Of a stretch of 64,000 nucleotides of DNA, positions 30,507 through 39,118 are shown piece after piece. The notes below the pieces were generated by a model. That model searched no databases and was not told the DNA's origin. It saw only the letters and a program-made list of their open reading frames with translations. The stretch comes from Cloacibacterium sp964530915 (GTDB lineage Bacteria > Bacteroidota > Bacteroidia > Flavobacteriales > Weeksellaceae): the NCBI GenBank assembly GCA_964530915.1, contig CAZHCK010000001.1:7942-71941 (forward strand), given 5' to 3'. A program made the translations under genes and the position numbers. The stretch's first letter is position 1. Each line of letters begins with the position of its first letter.

Positions 30507-31871
30507 TTATTTTACGATTGCCGCTTTGTTCCAATCGGTTTTAAACTGGCAATCTTTGTAACGATTGTCTAATGAGATAAAAGTATCTGCTAGATTTTCT
30601 TTTACCCATTTTTCTAAAACTTCATTTTTCTTTTTGTTTAGGGCAAAACTTTTAATTCTTTCGAAATCTGTAGCAATATCTAGAGAATGTTCAGGAATTA
30701 TGTCATTCACTTTCATTAATACTACCGCTTTTTTCTGATTGAGTTCATCCATGAAAACTTCTGTTAAATCTCCTTTATTTACCCCTGCAATTTGATAAGC
30801 AACAGTTGCTGGAAGATTAATTTTTTCTTGTCTGTCTGAACCATCTTCCGCTGGAATTACCCCAGCATTAAACTTGGTATTTTTATCATCAGAATGTTTG
30901 TAAGCAGCATCTTTGAAAGTAGTTTTTCCTTCAAGGATATCTTTTCTAATTTGTTCCATTTCTGCTTTTGCAGTGGCAATTTCTTCAGCATTTGGCTCTG
31001 CTTTTAAAAGAATATGTCTTGCATCGTACAATTTACCTGATTTTTTCACCAATTGAATGATATGGAAACCAAATTCAGATTCTACAGGATCAGAAATTTC
31101 TCCTTCTTGAAGATTAAGCGCAGTAGCTTCGAAAATTTTCACCATTTTCCCTCTTCCGATGTTGGTATACAAACCACCATTTGCAGCTGAACCTGGGTCA
31201 TCAGAATAGATTCTCGCTTTATTTTCAAAAGTTTCTCCGTTTAAGATATCTTGTTTGATTTTTTTAAGTTTATCAATGATTTCTTGCTTGTGCGCATCTG
31301 TAAGTTTAGGAAACATTACAATTTTAGAAAGCACTACCTCATCTTTTACTTGTGGCAACTGGTATTTGAAGGCGTTGTAAAAATCGGTTACTTCATTAGG
31401 CGTGATATTTACTTTATCTGTGATTAGCGCATATTTAGCTTGACCATAATAGTTATCAACATCCATTTTCTCAATCACGTTTTTCATTTCGTAAGAAGAA
31501 CGGAATTTATAAGCATCTAACATAGCTCTTTCTGAAGGGAACTGAGATAAAATCTGATTGTATTTATCACCAGCTTGTGCTCTAATCGCAGCGGTTCTGT
31601 CTTGAATAAGAGTATCTTTTTTCGCTTTGTAAATTAAAAGTTTATTGCTCAAAATCTGCTCCATAAATTCGCATTTATTGGTTTGTGCAGCACCTTGTTG
31701 AATAGCGTAATTTTGTTGTTCTAAAATATCAGATTCTAATACGATTTCGTCTCCTACCACTGCAGAAATCCCATCTACTAAATCTCCTTTTTTCACTTGT
31801 GCATTTGCATTAAAAGAAATGAGCGTTACCAAAAAACTCAATGCAAATAAATATTTCATGTTTTTAATCAT
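30507..31871 (-). CDS. SurA-like periplasmic peptidyl-prolyl isomerase
   Basis: 454 residues with a signal peptide (N-A-N-A-Q near 24; MKYLFALS at codon 5 may be the real start). A SurA N-terminal helical domain (D-G-I-S-A-V-V-G-D-E-I-V-L-E-S-D near 33-48) is followed by two parvulin (PPIC) domains; D-A-R-H-I-L-L-K near 279-286 marks the second. It chaperones outer-membrane proteins in the periplasm. It lies 67 bases after a second, larger PPIC protein on the same strand, so the two probably form an envelope-folding operon. Confidence 0.9.
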   Translation of the reverse strand: MIKNMKYLFALSFLVTLISFNANAQVKKGDLVDGISAVVGDEIVLESDILEQQNYAIQQGAAQTNKCEFMEQILSNKLLIYKAKKDTLIQDRTAAIRAQAGDKYNQILSQFPSERAMLDAYKFRSSYEMKNVIEKMDVDNYYGQAKYALITDKVNITPNEVTDFYNAFKYQLPQVKDEVVLSKIVMFPKLTDAHKQEIIDKLKKIKQDILNGETFENKARIYSDDPGSAANGGLYTNIGRGKMVKIFEATALNLQEGEISDPVESEFGFHIIQLVKKSGKLYDARHILLKAEPNAEEIATAKAEMEQIRKDILEGKTTFKDAAYKHSDDKNTKFNAGVIPAEDGSDRQEKINLPATVAYQIAGVNKGDLTEVFMDELNQKKAVVLMKVNDIIPEHSLDIATDFERIKSFALNKKKNEVLEKWVKENLADTFISLDNRYKDCQFKTDWNKAAIVK

Positions 31872-31938
31872 TGTTAAATTTTTAACTGATTTGCAAAATT
31901 ATGATTCTCTGCGAGATTTCCTATAATTTTTATTATAA

Positions 31939-33765
31939 TTATTTCTTAAAATTCTTCTCAAGTTCAGCATTAAAACTTGGTTCTATTACAATTTTTGTTT
32001 TCTGACGTTGTTCTGCAATCGTTTTTGCTAAAATATCTTCTCTTACATCTGCTTTTAATTCTTCCATGGCTTCTTCTTTGGTCATCGGTGAACTCGGTAA
32101 AATTCCATCAATAGCGATGATGAGCAATCTCTCTCCCAGTTTCACTTTTTGAATCCCTTTTTCGAAAGGAACTTTATTCACTTGGAAAACTTCTGCATTT
32201 TCAGACATTTCTCCTTTTTCGAAATGCACCATGAGTTGCTGCTTATCATTCAGTTTTCCGTAATATTTTTTATTAAGAGCGTCCCAATTTTTAGCATCTT
32301 TAATTTCTTTGGTGATGTCTTTTTCTATGCTTAAATCGGTTAAAATCGCCACTCTTGCATCGGCTCTTTTTTCCCAAATATATTTTTGTTGATTTTTTTG
32401 AAAATAATCATCCAATAATTCTGGCTTATTGGTGAGTTCCTTTTCAATCCACTCACTGAAAAGAAAATCTGCCAATAAGTTTTGTTGAGTTTTTAATAGT
32501 TGCTCTTTAATTTCTGGCTTTTTGACAAAATCTCTAGAATAAACGGCAAAAACATCATTTCCTCTCTTAGAATCAAGGAAAGCAGACCATTGTTCTTTTG
32601 TTAATTTATCAGCATTTTTAAAATTTTCTGACAACAGTGTTTTCAAATCACCAAAAGTGAAAGTATCTTTATTGAATTGATACAGAACCGCTTTATCATT
32701 TTTAAAAGCTAAATAATCCTGATATGATTTCTTAATTTTTTTGAAATCTGGGAATTCTTTGTAATCTGTAGATTTAACCAAAGATTCTATCAATTTATTA
32801 TACGCTACATCTGCAAAAGGCGAATCCATCATGTCTCTAATGAACATAGGATTGTATTTTTCTGAACTTTGATAAGGAACCACCGAATAAAGGTTGAACA
32901 CAAAATATTTTTCGCCAATTAAAATAGGTTCGGTGTATTCTCCTTGCTTTTTATTTTTGAAAGCTTCATAAACTACGTCTGGCAAAACCGGAGAACCCAT
33001 TACTACACCTGCATTTTTCTTTTCAGCTTCTGTAGAACCGTATAATTGTGCTACTTCCTCGAATTTTTTCCCTGATTTCAGCGTATCAAAAATTTGAGAT
33101 TTCATTTTTTCTGATTCCTCATTTTTAGGATAAGAAATCATTCCAAAAATGATATAACCTAATGAAGGTCTTCTGTCTACCAACTTAGCAAAAGCAGCAA
33201 CTGTAGCGCTATTTACCAATTGTGTAAACTGACCAGGCTGCAAAAGTTCTAGTTGCTTGTTCAGTTCTACATCTACATTGCCAGATTTTACAAAAAATGG
33301 TTCTGGTTTCTGTTTAGTATAATCTATAATCGCTTTTTCTAAGGTAATTTTACCCGATTTTACATCATTATAAATTTGATTGTAATCATTTTTATCGTCA
33401 GCTGTTTTTTCTACATAGAAAACCTGAATTTTCTTTTCAATCAAGTTGGATGAAAAATACTGCTGAAGCGAAGACTGCATGATTTCTTTAGGATAAAAAG
33501 TCTCTTCTCTAAGTTGTTGCTCTTTTTCGGCCATTGTTTTCTTGAAATAACCTAAAGTGTCTGCTTTTTTTTCTAAAGCAAAATTCTGGAGCAACTTGAA
33601 ATCTACATACGTTTTCACGGTATTTTCTATACCAGAATTTTCTAAACCATATTTATTTTCGGTTTTGAATTTATCTACAGAAATACTGTCTTTTCCTATA
33701 ATAAGATACTGTGATTGATAGCTTACAAAAGCTAAAAAGAGGACTAAACTTAAAGTTTTTTTCAT
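31939..33765 (-). CDS. Large PpiC/SurA-like foldase
   Basis: 608 residues from ATG 33765 (MKKTLSLV), with a signal peptide ending S-Y-Q-S-Q near residue 19. The upstream in-frame ATG would put a charged stretch before the signal and is rejected. Two PPIC-like segments are seen in the first half (P-S-L-G-Y-I-I-F-G-M near 209; G-V-V-M-G-S-P-V near 256) and a helical C-terminal part with repeated K/E-rich stretches. It is likely a periplasmic folding factor acting with the SurA-like protein encoded just downstream. Confidence 0.85.
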   Translation of the reverse strand: MKKTLSLVLFLAFVSYQSQYLIIGKDSISVDKFKTENKYGLENSGIENTVKTYVDFKLLQNFALEKKADTLGYFKKTMAEKEQQLREETFYPKEIMQSSLQQYFSSNLIEKKIQVFYVEKTADDKNDYNQIYNDVKSGKITLEKAIIDYTKQKPEPFFVKSGNVDVELNKQLELLQPGQFTQLVNSATVAAFAKLVDRRPSLGYIIFGMISYPKNEESEKMKSQIFDTLKSGKKFEEVAQLYGSTEAEKKNAGVVMGSPVLPDVVYEAFKNKKQGEYTEPILIGEKYFVFNLYSVVPYQSSEKYNPMFIRDMMDSPFADVAYNKLIESLVKSTDYKEFPDFKKIKKSYQDYLAFKNDKAVLYQFNKDTFTFGDLKTLLSENFKNADKLTKEQWSAFLDSKRGNDVFAVYSRDFVKKPEIKEQLLKTQQNLLADFLFSEWIEKELTNKPELLDDYFQKNQQKYIWEKRADARVAILTDLSIEKDITKEIKDAKNWDALNKKYYGKLNDKQQLMVHFEKGEMSENAEVFQVNKVPFEKGIQKVKLGERLLIIAIDGILPSSPMTKEEAMEELKADVREDILAKTIAEQRQKTKIVIEPSFNAELEKNFKK

Positions 33766-33914
33766 GTTTTCTTCAATTTTCATTTGCATTTGGAAATCAT
33801 AACGTTCATCTTTCCAAAAATTTACAGCCTCAAAGCTAAAAAAAATCCCTTTCAAATAAAATTTAAAAGGGAGTTAATTATTTCTTAAAATTATTTTTGG
33901 AATCTAAATTTTAT

Positions 33915-34064
33915 AAAACGCAAATATTTTATTAATCCTATGGATAATTTTTAGGGAGCAAAGAATACGAATAAATTCGTTTTAAGCGTTCGCTTTATCA
34001 ATTCGCTAGCGAATCTAGCTTTGCTCTCTTGATATTTTATTTTAATTTTATAAACTTTGCGTTT
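33915..34064. repeat. Palindromic dispersed repeat, copy 2
   Basis: AAAACGCAAA ... CTTTGCGTTT outer arms, GAGCAAAG / CTTTGCTC nested, then ACGAATAAATTCGT, an AAGCGTTCGCTT dyad and AATTCGCTAGCGAAT. It matches copy 1 at 1092-1248 in order and spacing and fills the gap behind the foldase operon. Confidence 0.7.
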
Positions 34065-34109
34065 AATAAAAGTTGAAAATTCATGGTAATCTGCGTTTTC
34101 AAAACGTTT

Positions 34110-35030
34110 TTAAAGTTTCACTTCGAAAGTGGTGAGTTCTTTAAATTGTTTTATTCTGCCAATCATTTCGGCTTCTGAAACCTCTTCTAAACGCTGAGTT
34201 CCGAATTTTTCTACCGTAAAACTTGCCATTGCAGAACCTACAATTAATGCAGATTTCATTTCTTCGAAAGTAAATTCTTGTTTTTTAGTCAAATACGCTG
34301 CAAAACCACCTGCGAAAGTATCTCCAGCTCCAGTTGGATCAAAAACTTCTTCTAATGGCAATGCTGGAATTGCGAAGATTTTACCATCATTAAATAACAA
34401 TGCTCCGTGTTCTCCTTTTTTGATAATCACGAATTCTGGTCCCATATCGTGGATTTTTTGCGCTGCTTTTACCAAAGAATATTCTCCAGAAAGTTGACGC
34501 GCTTCTTCATCATTAATGGTAATAACGTCTGTTTTAGCAATTACTTCCATCAATAAATCCCAAGTAAGATCCATCCAAAAATTCATGGTATCTAAAATGA
34601 CCAATTCTGGACGTTTTTCCATTCTATCTAACACCGCTAATTGCACAGCAGGATGCAGATTTCCTAAAAGTAAAACTTCAGCATCTTTTGCAGATTCTGG
34701 AATTTTTGGGTCGAAATTCTCTAGAACATTCAGTTCTGTAGCTAAAGTATCTCTAGAATTAAGGTCGTTATGGTATTTACCACTCCAGAAAAATGTTTTT
34801 CCATCCTTAATCATTTCTACTCCATCGATATTGATTCCTTTAGAAGTCATCATATCTAAATAGTGCTGTGGAAAATCTCCACCAATCACCGAAACCAAAC
34901 TCACGTCTGTTTTCATTACAGAAGCGGCTAAACCTATATAAGTAGCTGCTCCTCCTAAAATTTTATCAGTTTTACCAAAAGGCGTTTCTATGGCATCAAA
35001 TGCTACAGTTCCTACTGCTAATAATTTCAT
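34110..35030 (-). CDS. PfkB family carbohydrate/nucleoside kinase
   Basis: 306 residues. The PfkB signature 2 D-P-T-G-A-G-D-T-F-A-G-G-F lies near 229-241 with the catalytic Asp. N-terminal G-G-A-A-T-Y-I-G-L-A-A is near 26-36 and the E-E-A-R-Q-L-S-G type segment near 175. It phosphorylates a sugar or nucleoside with ATP in the cytosol; the absence of a clear adenosine- or ribose-specific motif leaves the substrate open. It is followed by the repeat copy and preceded, across a tandem repeat, by gldD on the same strand. Confidence 0.88.
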   Translation of the reverse strand: MKLLAVGTVAFDAIETPFGKTDKILGGAATYIGLAASVMKTDVSLVSVIGGDFPQHYLDMMTSKGINIDGVEMIKDGKTFFWSGKYHNDLNSRDTLATELNVLENFDPKIPESAKDAEVLLLGNLHPAVQLAVLDRMEKRPELVILDTMNFWMDLTWDLLMEVIAKTDVITINDEEARQLSGEYSLVKAAQKIHDMGPEFVIIKKGEHGALLFNDGKIFAIPALPLEEVFDPTGAGDTFAGGFAAYLTKKQEFTFEEMKSALIVGSAMASFTVEKFGTQRLEEVSEAEMIGRIKQFKELTTFEVKL

Positions 35031-35078
35031 ATGTAGATATTATTTATTGTTTTTTATATATTATTTTTTTCTCTCCTT

Positions 35079-35140
35079 CTCTCCCATTCTCCAACTCTAA
35101 AACTCTCCCATTCTCCAACTCTAACACTCTCCCACTCAAA
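35079..35140. repeat. Tandem 24-nt repeat
   Basis: CTCTCCCATTCTCCAACTCTAAAA at 35079-35102, a near-identical unit at 35103-35126 (one base differs near its end) and a partial third. It lies between gldD and the PfkB gene and is pyrimidine-rich. It may be a variable-number tract. Confidence 0.7.
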
Positions 35141-35695
35141 CTACTTCCACTGGAAAGTATCAATCATGTGCAGCAAGTCTTTTTTAATATAATCTACTGC
35201 TGGTGCGAGTGAATCTGGTTTTGGTCTTGTATTGAAATATAAATTCGCGGTTACAAAATGTCTGGTGCTATCTGTGATGAAAATCTGAATATTAGAAGCA
35301 CTTTCTCCCTTTAATTCATACACATTTCCATAAACTTTTTTATCTGGATAAGAAAAAGATTTGGTTTCGATAGCTGAAGCTCTAATGGTATGTCCGTAAA
35401 CCATTTTTTCTACCTCTTTTACATGCGCATCAAAATCATTTTTCACCAGAAAATACGTAATGAAAACATTCGCTTTCATTTTGGGATAACGCAAATTATA
35501 CCAACATGCTTCTTTAGCATCTGCCATCGCAGCAAAATCTGAATATTCAAAAGTATAAGCACATGGATTAGTAAATGCTTGATAATGAGGCTGTGGATAT
35601 TCTAGACGCAATTCACCTTTGGGTTTAGGCTTTGTTTCTTCGCTACACGCCAATGCAGAAAATGCTAACAAAATGACTGCTAATTTTTTAAACAT
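35141..35695 (-). CDS. gldD: Gliding motility lipoprotein GldD
   Basis: 184 residues with a lipoprotein signal (lipobox S-A-L-A-C, Cys at residue 17). The mature chain matches GldD: G-E-L-R-L-E-Y-P near 27-34, F-E-Y-S-D near 50-54, W-Y-N-L-R-Y-P-K-M-K-A near 65-75, and F-I-T-D-S-T-R-H-F near 140-148. GldD is needed for gliding in Flavobacterium and supports the type IX secretion machinery. It lies beside mutY, as in many Bacteroidota; ssb and gldE, which often sit between them, are absent here. Confidence 0.9.
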   Translation of the reverse strand: MFKKLAVILLAFSALACSEETKPKPKGELRLEYPQPHYQAFTNPCAYTFEYSDFAAMADAKEACWYNLRYPKMKANVFITYFLVKNDFDAHVKEVEKMVYGHTIRASAIETKSFSYPDKKVYGNVYELKGESASNIQIFITDSTRHFVTANLYFNTRPKPDSLAPAVDYIKKDLLHMIDTFQWK

Positions 35696-35752
35696 TTTGC
35701 AAAAGTAAGAATTTTTTGTGGAAGAATTTTCTCGAAAATCAAGTTTAAAGAT

Positions 35753-36790
35753 TTAATTTTCAAACGTTTTCTTCAAATAATTTTCTAAAGGTTTCGGAAA
35801 AGACTTCTGATGAAAATTTTCGTAATCTGTAATTTGCAATTGATGCTTCTGAGCATATTTTTCAAAACTCGTTTTATTCTGCAAAATCACTTTAGAAATA
35901 CTGATTTCCAGATTTTTATGCGTAAGTTTATGATACACCGTTTTCTCCTCTACTATAAAATCTCCCAATTCCCGAGAAATACTTTCTGGGAAATCATATA
36001 ATTTCTTCCAAATAAAGGAATCATCTCGTTGTTTGATGAGAAACTTCCCATCATATTCTATATAATAATAATGTAATTTTAAATCTACAGCTTTTACTTT
36101 TTTAGATTTCACAGGGAATTCTAGCACTTTTCCCGTTTCATAAGCCAGACAATTTTCTTGAATCGGACAGATTTCACACTGTGGATTTTTAGGTTTACAG
36201 ATTTCTGAACCCAAATCCATAATCGCTTGGTTAAAGTTCCCTGGGTTTTCATCAGGCATTATGAGTAAGGCCAATTCATAGAAATAAGCATACGCTTTTG
36301 GTGAGGAAACATCAAAATCATCGGCAAAAACTCTACTCAACACTCGGTAAAAATTCCCATCAATAGCAGGAACTTTTTCATCAAAACAAATGCTGGAAAC
36401 TGCTGCTGCAGTGTACTTCCCAACTCCTTTTAGTTTTAAAATTTCCTCAAAATCACTAGGAAACTCTCCTCCGAAATCTTCCATCACTTGTTGAGCTGCT
36501 TTGTGCAGATTAATCGCTCGTGAATAATAACCTAAACCTTTCCAATAGAGTAAAACTTCATCTATTTCTGCTTTGGCTAAAGACTTTACTGTAGGAAATC
36601 TTTCTACAAAATTCAGGTAATGATTCTTGCCTTGCTCTACTCTAGTCTGCTGTAAAACGATTTCGCAGACCCAAATGTAATAAGGATTGTTGGTTTTTCG
36701 CCAAGGTAAATCTCTCGCATTCAAATCATACCATTTCAAGAGTTTTAAACCAATGTTTAGAAAATCAGTATTTTTGTTCTTCTTTTTCAA
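35753..36790 (-). CDS. mutY: A/G-specific adenine DNA glycosylase
   Basis: Removes adenine opposite 8-oxoguanine. The HhH-GPD core is complete: L-P-W-R near residue 27, E-I-V-L-Q-Q-T-R-V near 43-51, the catalytic-side L-K-G-V-G-K-Y-T-A-A-A near 118-128, A-I-D-G-N-F-Y-R-V near 141-149, and a [4Fe-4S] motif C-K-P-K-N-P-Q-C-E-I-C-P-I-Q-E-N-C near 195-211. A NUDIX-like C-terminal domain follows. No ATG precedes the core without running into the HU gene, so TTG 36790 (345 residues) is the most likely start. It is divergent from HU. Confidence 0.9.
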   Translation of the reverse strand: MKKKNKNTDFLNIGLKLLKWYDLNARDLPWRKTNNPYYIWVCEIVLQQTRVEQGKNHYLNFVERFPTVKSLAKAEIDEVLLYWKGLGYYSRAINLHKAAQQVMEDFGGEFPSDFEEILKLKGVGKYTAAAVSSICFDEKVPAIDGNFYRVLSRVFADDFDVSSPKAYAYFYELALLIMPDENPGNFNQAIMDLGSEICKPKNPQCEICPIQENCLAYETGKVLEFPVKSKKVKAVDLKLHYYYIEYDGKFLIKQRDDSFIWKKLYDFPESISRELGDFIVEEKTVYHKLTHKNLEISISKVILQNKTSFEKYAQKHQLQITDYENFHQKSFPKPLENYLKKTFEN

Positions 36791-36801
36791 AAAATATTTT
36801 T

Positions 36802-36809
36802 TATATTTG
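36802..36809 (+). promoter_or_regulatory. -7 element (TATATTTG) of the HU gene
   Basis: A perfect TAnnTTTG, followed by CACACC, 29 bases before the HU ATG. Confidence 0.6.
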
Positions 36810-36837
36810 CACACCAAAAATAAAAACAAAAAAGGAA

Positions 36838-37128
36838 ATGACAAAGGCAGAATTGGTAAACACCATCTCAAGCAAATTAGGAATAGAAAAAAATGATACA
36901 CAAAAAGTTATCGAAGCTTTTATGCAAGAAATCAGAACTTCTATGTATAATGGAGATAACGTATATTTAAGAGGTTTCGGTTCTTTTGTAATCAAAACCA
37001 GAGCGGCAAAGACAGGTAGAAATATTTCTAAAAATACAGCTATCAACATTCCTGCTCACAACATCCCAGCTTTTAAACCTTCTAAAACTTTCGTAGAAAA
37101 AGTTAAAACTAAGGTTGCTGTAAAATAA
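36838..37128 (+). CDS. HU family DNA-binding protein
   Basis: 96 residues, a histone-like HU/IHF monomer. M-T-K-A-E-L-V-N-T-I starts the helical dimerisation part, the signature G-F-G-S-F-V-I-K-T-R-A-A-K-T-G-R-N is at about 43-59, and the intercalating Pro region I-N-I-P-A-H-N-I-P-A-F-K-P lies near 68-80. It bends and compacts DNA. It probably shares a transcript with the 29-residue basic gene 56 bases downstream, before the hairpin upstream of rng. Confidence 0.95.
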   Translation: MTKAELVNTISSKLGIEKNDTQKVIEAFMQEIRTSMYNGDNVYLRGFGSFVIKTRAAKTGRNISKNTAINIPAHNIPAFKPSKTFVEKVKTKVAVK

Positions 37129-37183
37129 TTTATAATTTAGGTTCAAAAAAAATTCAAATATTAACTTTTAAAAATTTCTAACT

Positions 37184-37273
37184 ATGCCAAGCGGAAAGAA
37201 AAGAAAAAGACACAAGGTGGCTACCCACAAAAGAAAGAAAAGAAGAAGAGCAAACAGACATAAGAAAAAATAA
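37184..37273 (+). CDS. 29-residue very basic protein, probably ribosome-associated
   Basis: Begins M-P-S-G-K-K-R-K-R-H-K-V-A-T-H-K and consists of about two thirds Lys, Arg and His with no acidic residue. I recognise a small basic protein of this kind between HU and rng in Flavobacteriia. The composition fits an rRNA-binding ribosomal extension protein; equivalence to a named ribosomal protein is not certain. Its short length makes automatic pipelines skip it. Confidence 0.8.
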   Translation: MPSGKKRKRHKVATHKRKKRRRANRHKKK

Positions 37274-37297
37274 TCTTTTCTGTTTAGATACAATATA

Positions 37298-37344
37298 ATA
37301 TAGTTGGTGTTTTTATCTTTATAATGAGCACTAACTATATTTTT
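37298..37344 (+). terminator. Terminator upstream of rng
   Basis: ATATAGTTGGTG / CACTAACTATAT (one G-U) with a 19-base loop, then TTTTG. It may instead be an attenuator in the rng leader. Confidence 0.65.
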
Positions 37345-37380
37345 GTTTTAATTAAAAACTTTAAAAAGAAATTTTAGAAA

Positions 37381-38937
37381 ATGAAGAAAGAATTAATAAT
37401 CTCTTATGAAGATGATGCTTCTAAAATTGCCCTTATTGAAGACGGTAGATTATTCGAGCTCCACGAGATACAGCAGAATACAGATTTTGTAGTAGGTGAT
37501 ATCTTTGTGGGAAAAATTAAAAAATTAGCTCCTAATCTCAATGCTGCTTTCGTAAATATAGGTTACGAGAAAGATGCTTTTTTGCATTATCAGGATCTCG
37601 GTCCGCAGTATCTTACCTATCGCAAGTTTTTACAGGATACGGTATCCAAAAGACAACAAACTTCTTCGCTTAAAAACTTCCAAATTCAGCCAGAAATAGA
37701 CAAGCACGGCACTGTAGACAAAGTGATGGCTGCTCAAGACGAAGTTTTATTGCAAATTACCAAGGAACCTATTTCTACAAAAGGTCCCAGAATTTCTACC
37801 CAGATTTCATTAACGGGTAGATTTCTAGTACTCATCCCTTTTGATAATAAGGTTTCTATCTCTAAAAAAGTTAAAAGCGCCGAAGAAAAAGCAAGGCTCA
37901 AAACGCTTATCGAAAGCATAAAGCCTGAAGGTTTCGGTGTAATCATCAGAACAGTAGCAGAAGGAAAAAAAGTAGCAGAACTCCATAATGACATGAACCA
38001 ATTGGTTGATAAATGGAACGTTTGCTTCAAAAATATCCAAAAAAATAAAACGCCTGCCAAAGTTCTTAGTGAAGAAGACAAAGCTTCGGCTATTTTGAGA
38101 GACAATTTCAATCAAGATTTCGTTTCTATCATTTGTGACGATGAACAAATGGTAAACGATATGAAAAATTACCTTGAAGTTATTGCTCCAGAACGAAAAA
38201 ACATTGTACAATTTTATGATTCTCACATTCCACTTCTGGAATATTACAATGTAGAAAAACAGCTGAAACAATCTTTCGGGAAACACGTAAACATCCCAAG
38301 TTCTAAAGGTGCTTACCTCGTGATAGAACACACAGAAGCACTGCACGTAATAGACGTGAACTCGGGGAACAACATTTCTTCTGGCACCGCCAACAAAGAA
38401 CACGCCCTAAACGTGAACAAAATGGCAGCTACAGAAATTGCAAGACAACTCAGACTGCGAGATATGGGAGGAATTATTGTGGTAGATTTTATAGACATGC
38501 CAAATCCTGACCACAGAAAAGACCTGTACGAACACTTGCGCGAAGAAATGAAACGCGACAAAGCAAAGCACAAAATCCTACCGCCGAGTAAATTTGGTTT
38601 GATACAAATCACCAGACAACGTGTAAGACCAGAAAAACAAATAGACACCAAAGAAGAAAACCCGAACAAAGACGGCGAAATCTTGGCTCCTATTTTTGTG
38701 GTAGAACGCATGGAAGAAACCATCAAAGATTTCTTTACCAAAAACAAGGGCAAATTATACCTACACACGCATCCGTTTGTAGAAGCATATCTTACAAAAG
38801 GATTGATGAGCCAACAAATGAAATGGTTTATCAAGTACAAAAAATGGGTAACCATTATCCCAAGAGATTCTTTTAAATATCTGGAGTACAGACTCTATGA
38901 TGCAGACAAAAAAGAACTCATCAGCTACTCGAATTAA
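37381..38937 (+). CDS. rng: Ribonuclease E/G family protein
   Basis: 518 residues, close to RNase G in size, without the long C-terminal degradosome scaffold of RNase E. The S1-like RNA-binding part is near 37-115 (V-G-D-I-F-V-G-K-I-K; A-F-V-N-I-G-Y-E-K-D-A-F-L near 58-70). The catalytic Asp pair lies in H-V-I-D-V-N-S-G near 319-326 and I-V-V-D-F-I-D-M near 363-370. It cleaves single-stranded A/U-rich RNA and processes rRNA 5' ends in the cytosol. A terminator lies about 75 bases behind. Confidence 0.95.
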   Translation: MKKELIISYEDDASKIALIEDGRLFELHEIQQNTDFVVGDIFVGKIKKLAPNLNAAFVNIGYEKDAFLHYQDLGPQYLTYRKFLQDTVSKRQQTSSLKNFQIQPEIDKHGTVDKVMAAQDEVLLQITKEPISTKGPRISTQISLTGRFLVLIPFDNKVSISKKVKSAEEKARLKTLIESIKPEGFGVIIRTVAEGKKVAELHNDMNQLVDKWNVCFKNIQKNKTPAKVLSEEDKASAILRDNFNQDFVSIICDDEQMVNDMKNYLEVIAPERKNIVQFYDSHIPLLEYYNVEKQLKQSFGKHVNIPSSKGAYLVIEHTEALHVIDVNSGNNISSGTANKEHALNVNKMAATEIARQLRLRDMGGIIVVDFIDMPNPDHRKDLYEHLREEMKRDKAKHKILPPSKFGLIQITRQRVRPEKQIDTKEENPNKDGEILAPIFVVERMEETIKDFFTKNKGKLYLHTHPFVEAYLTKGLMSQQMKWFIKYKKWVTIIPRDSFKYLEYRLYDADKKELISYSN

Positions 38938-39010
38938 TGAGTAATATGAAATTTTCGGTTCTCTCCTTTAGGAGAGTTAGAGAGGAAGAAAATTTCTAAA
39001 AAATTATAAA

Positions 39011-39039
39011 ATCGTTGCAGTAATGCAGCGATTTTTTTT
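39011..39039 (+). terminator. Terminator after rng
   Basis: ATCGTTGCA / TGCAGCGAT (one G-U) followed by eight T. Confidence 0.85.
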
Positions 39040-39118
39040 GTGATTTTTTACAGATTACGGAAAACCTTAGTTTTGTTTAGGAATTTTTGTTAATTTAGAT
39101 AAAAATTAATAATAAATA

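Noticed and set aside
36801..37049. Minus-strand hydrophobic frame across the HU gene
   Set aside because: It is the antisense of the conserved HU coding sequence, with no promoter or family.
37734..38855. Long antisense frames within rng
   Set aside because: They mirror the biased codon use of a well-identified essential gene and have no family signature.
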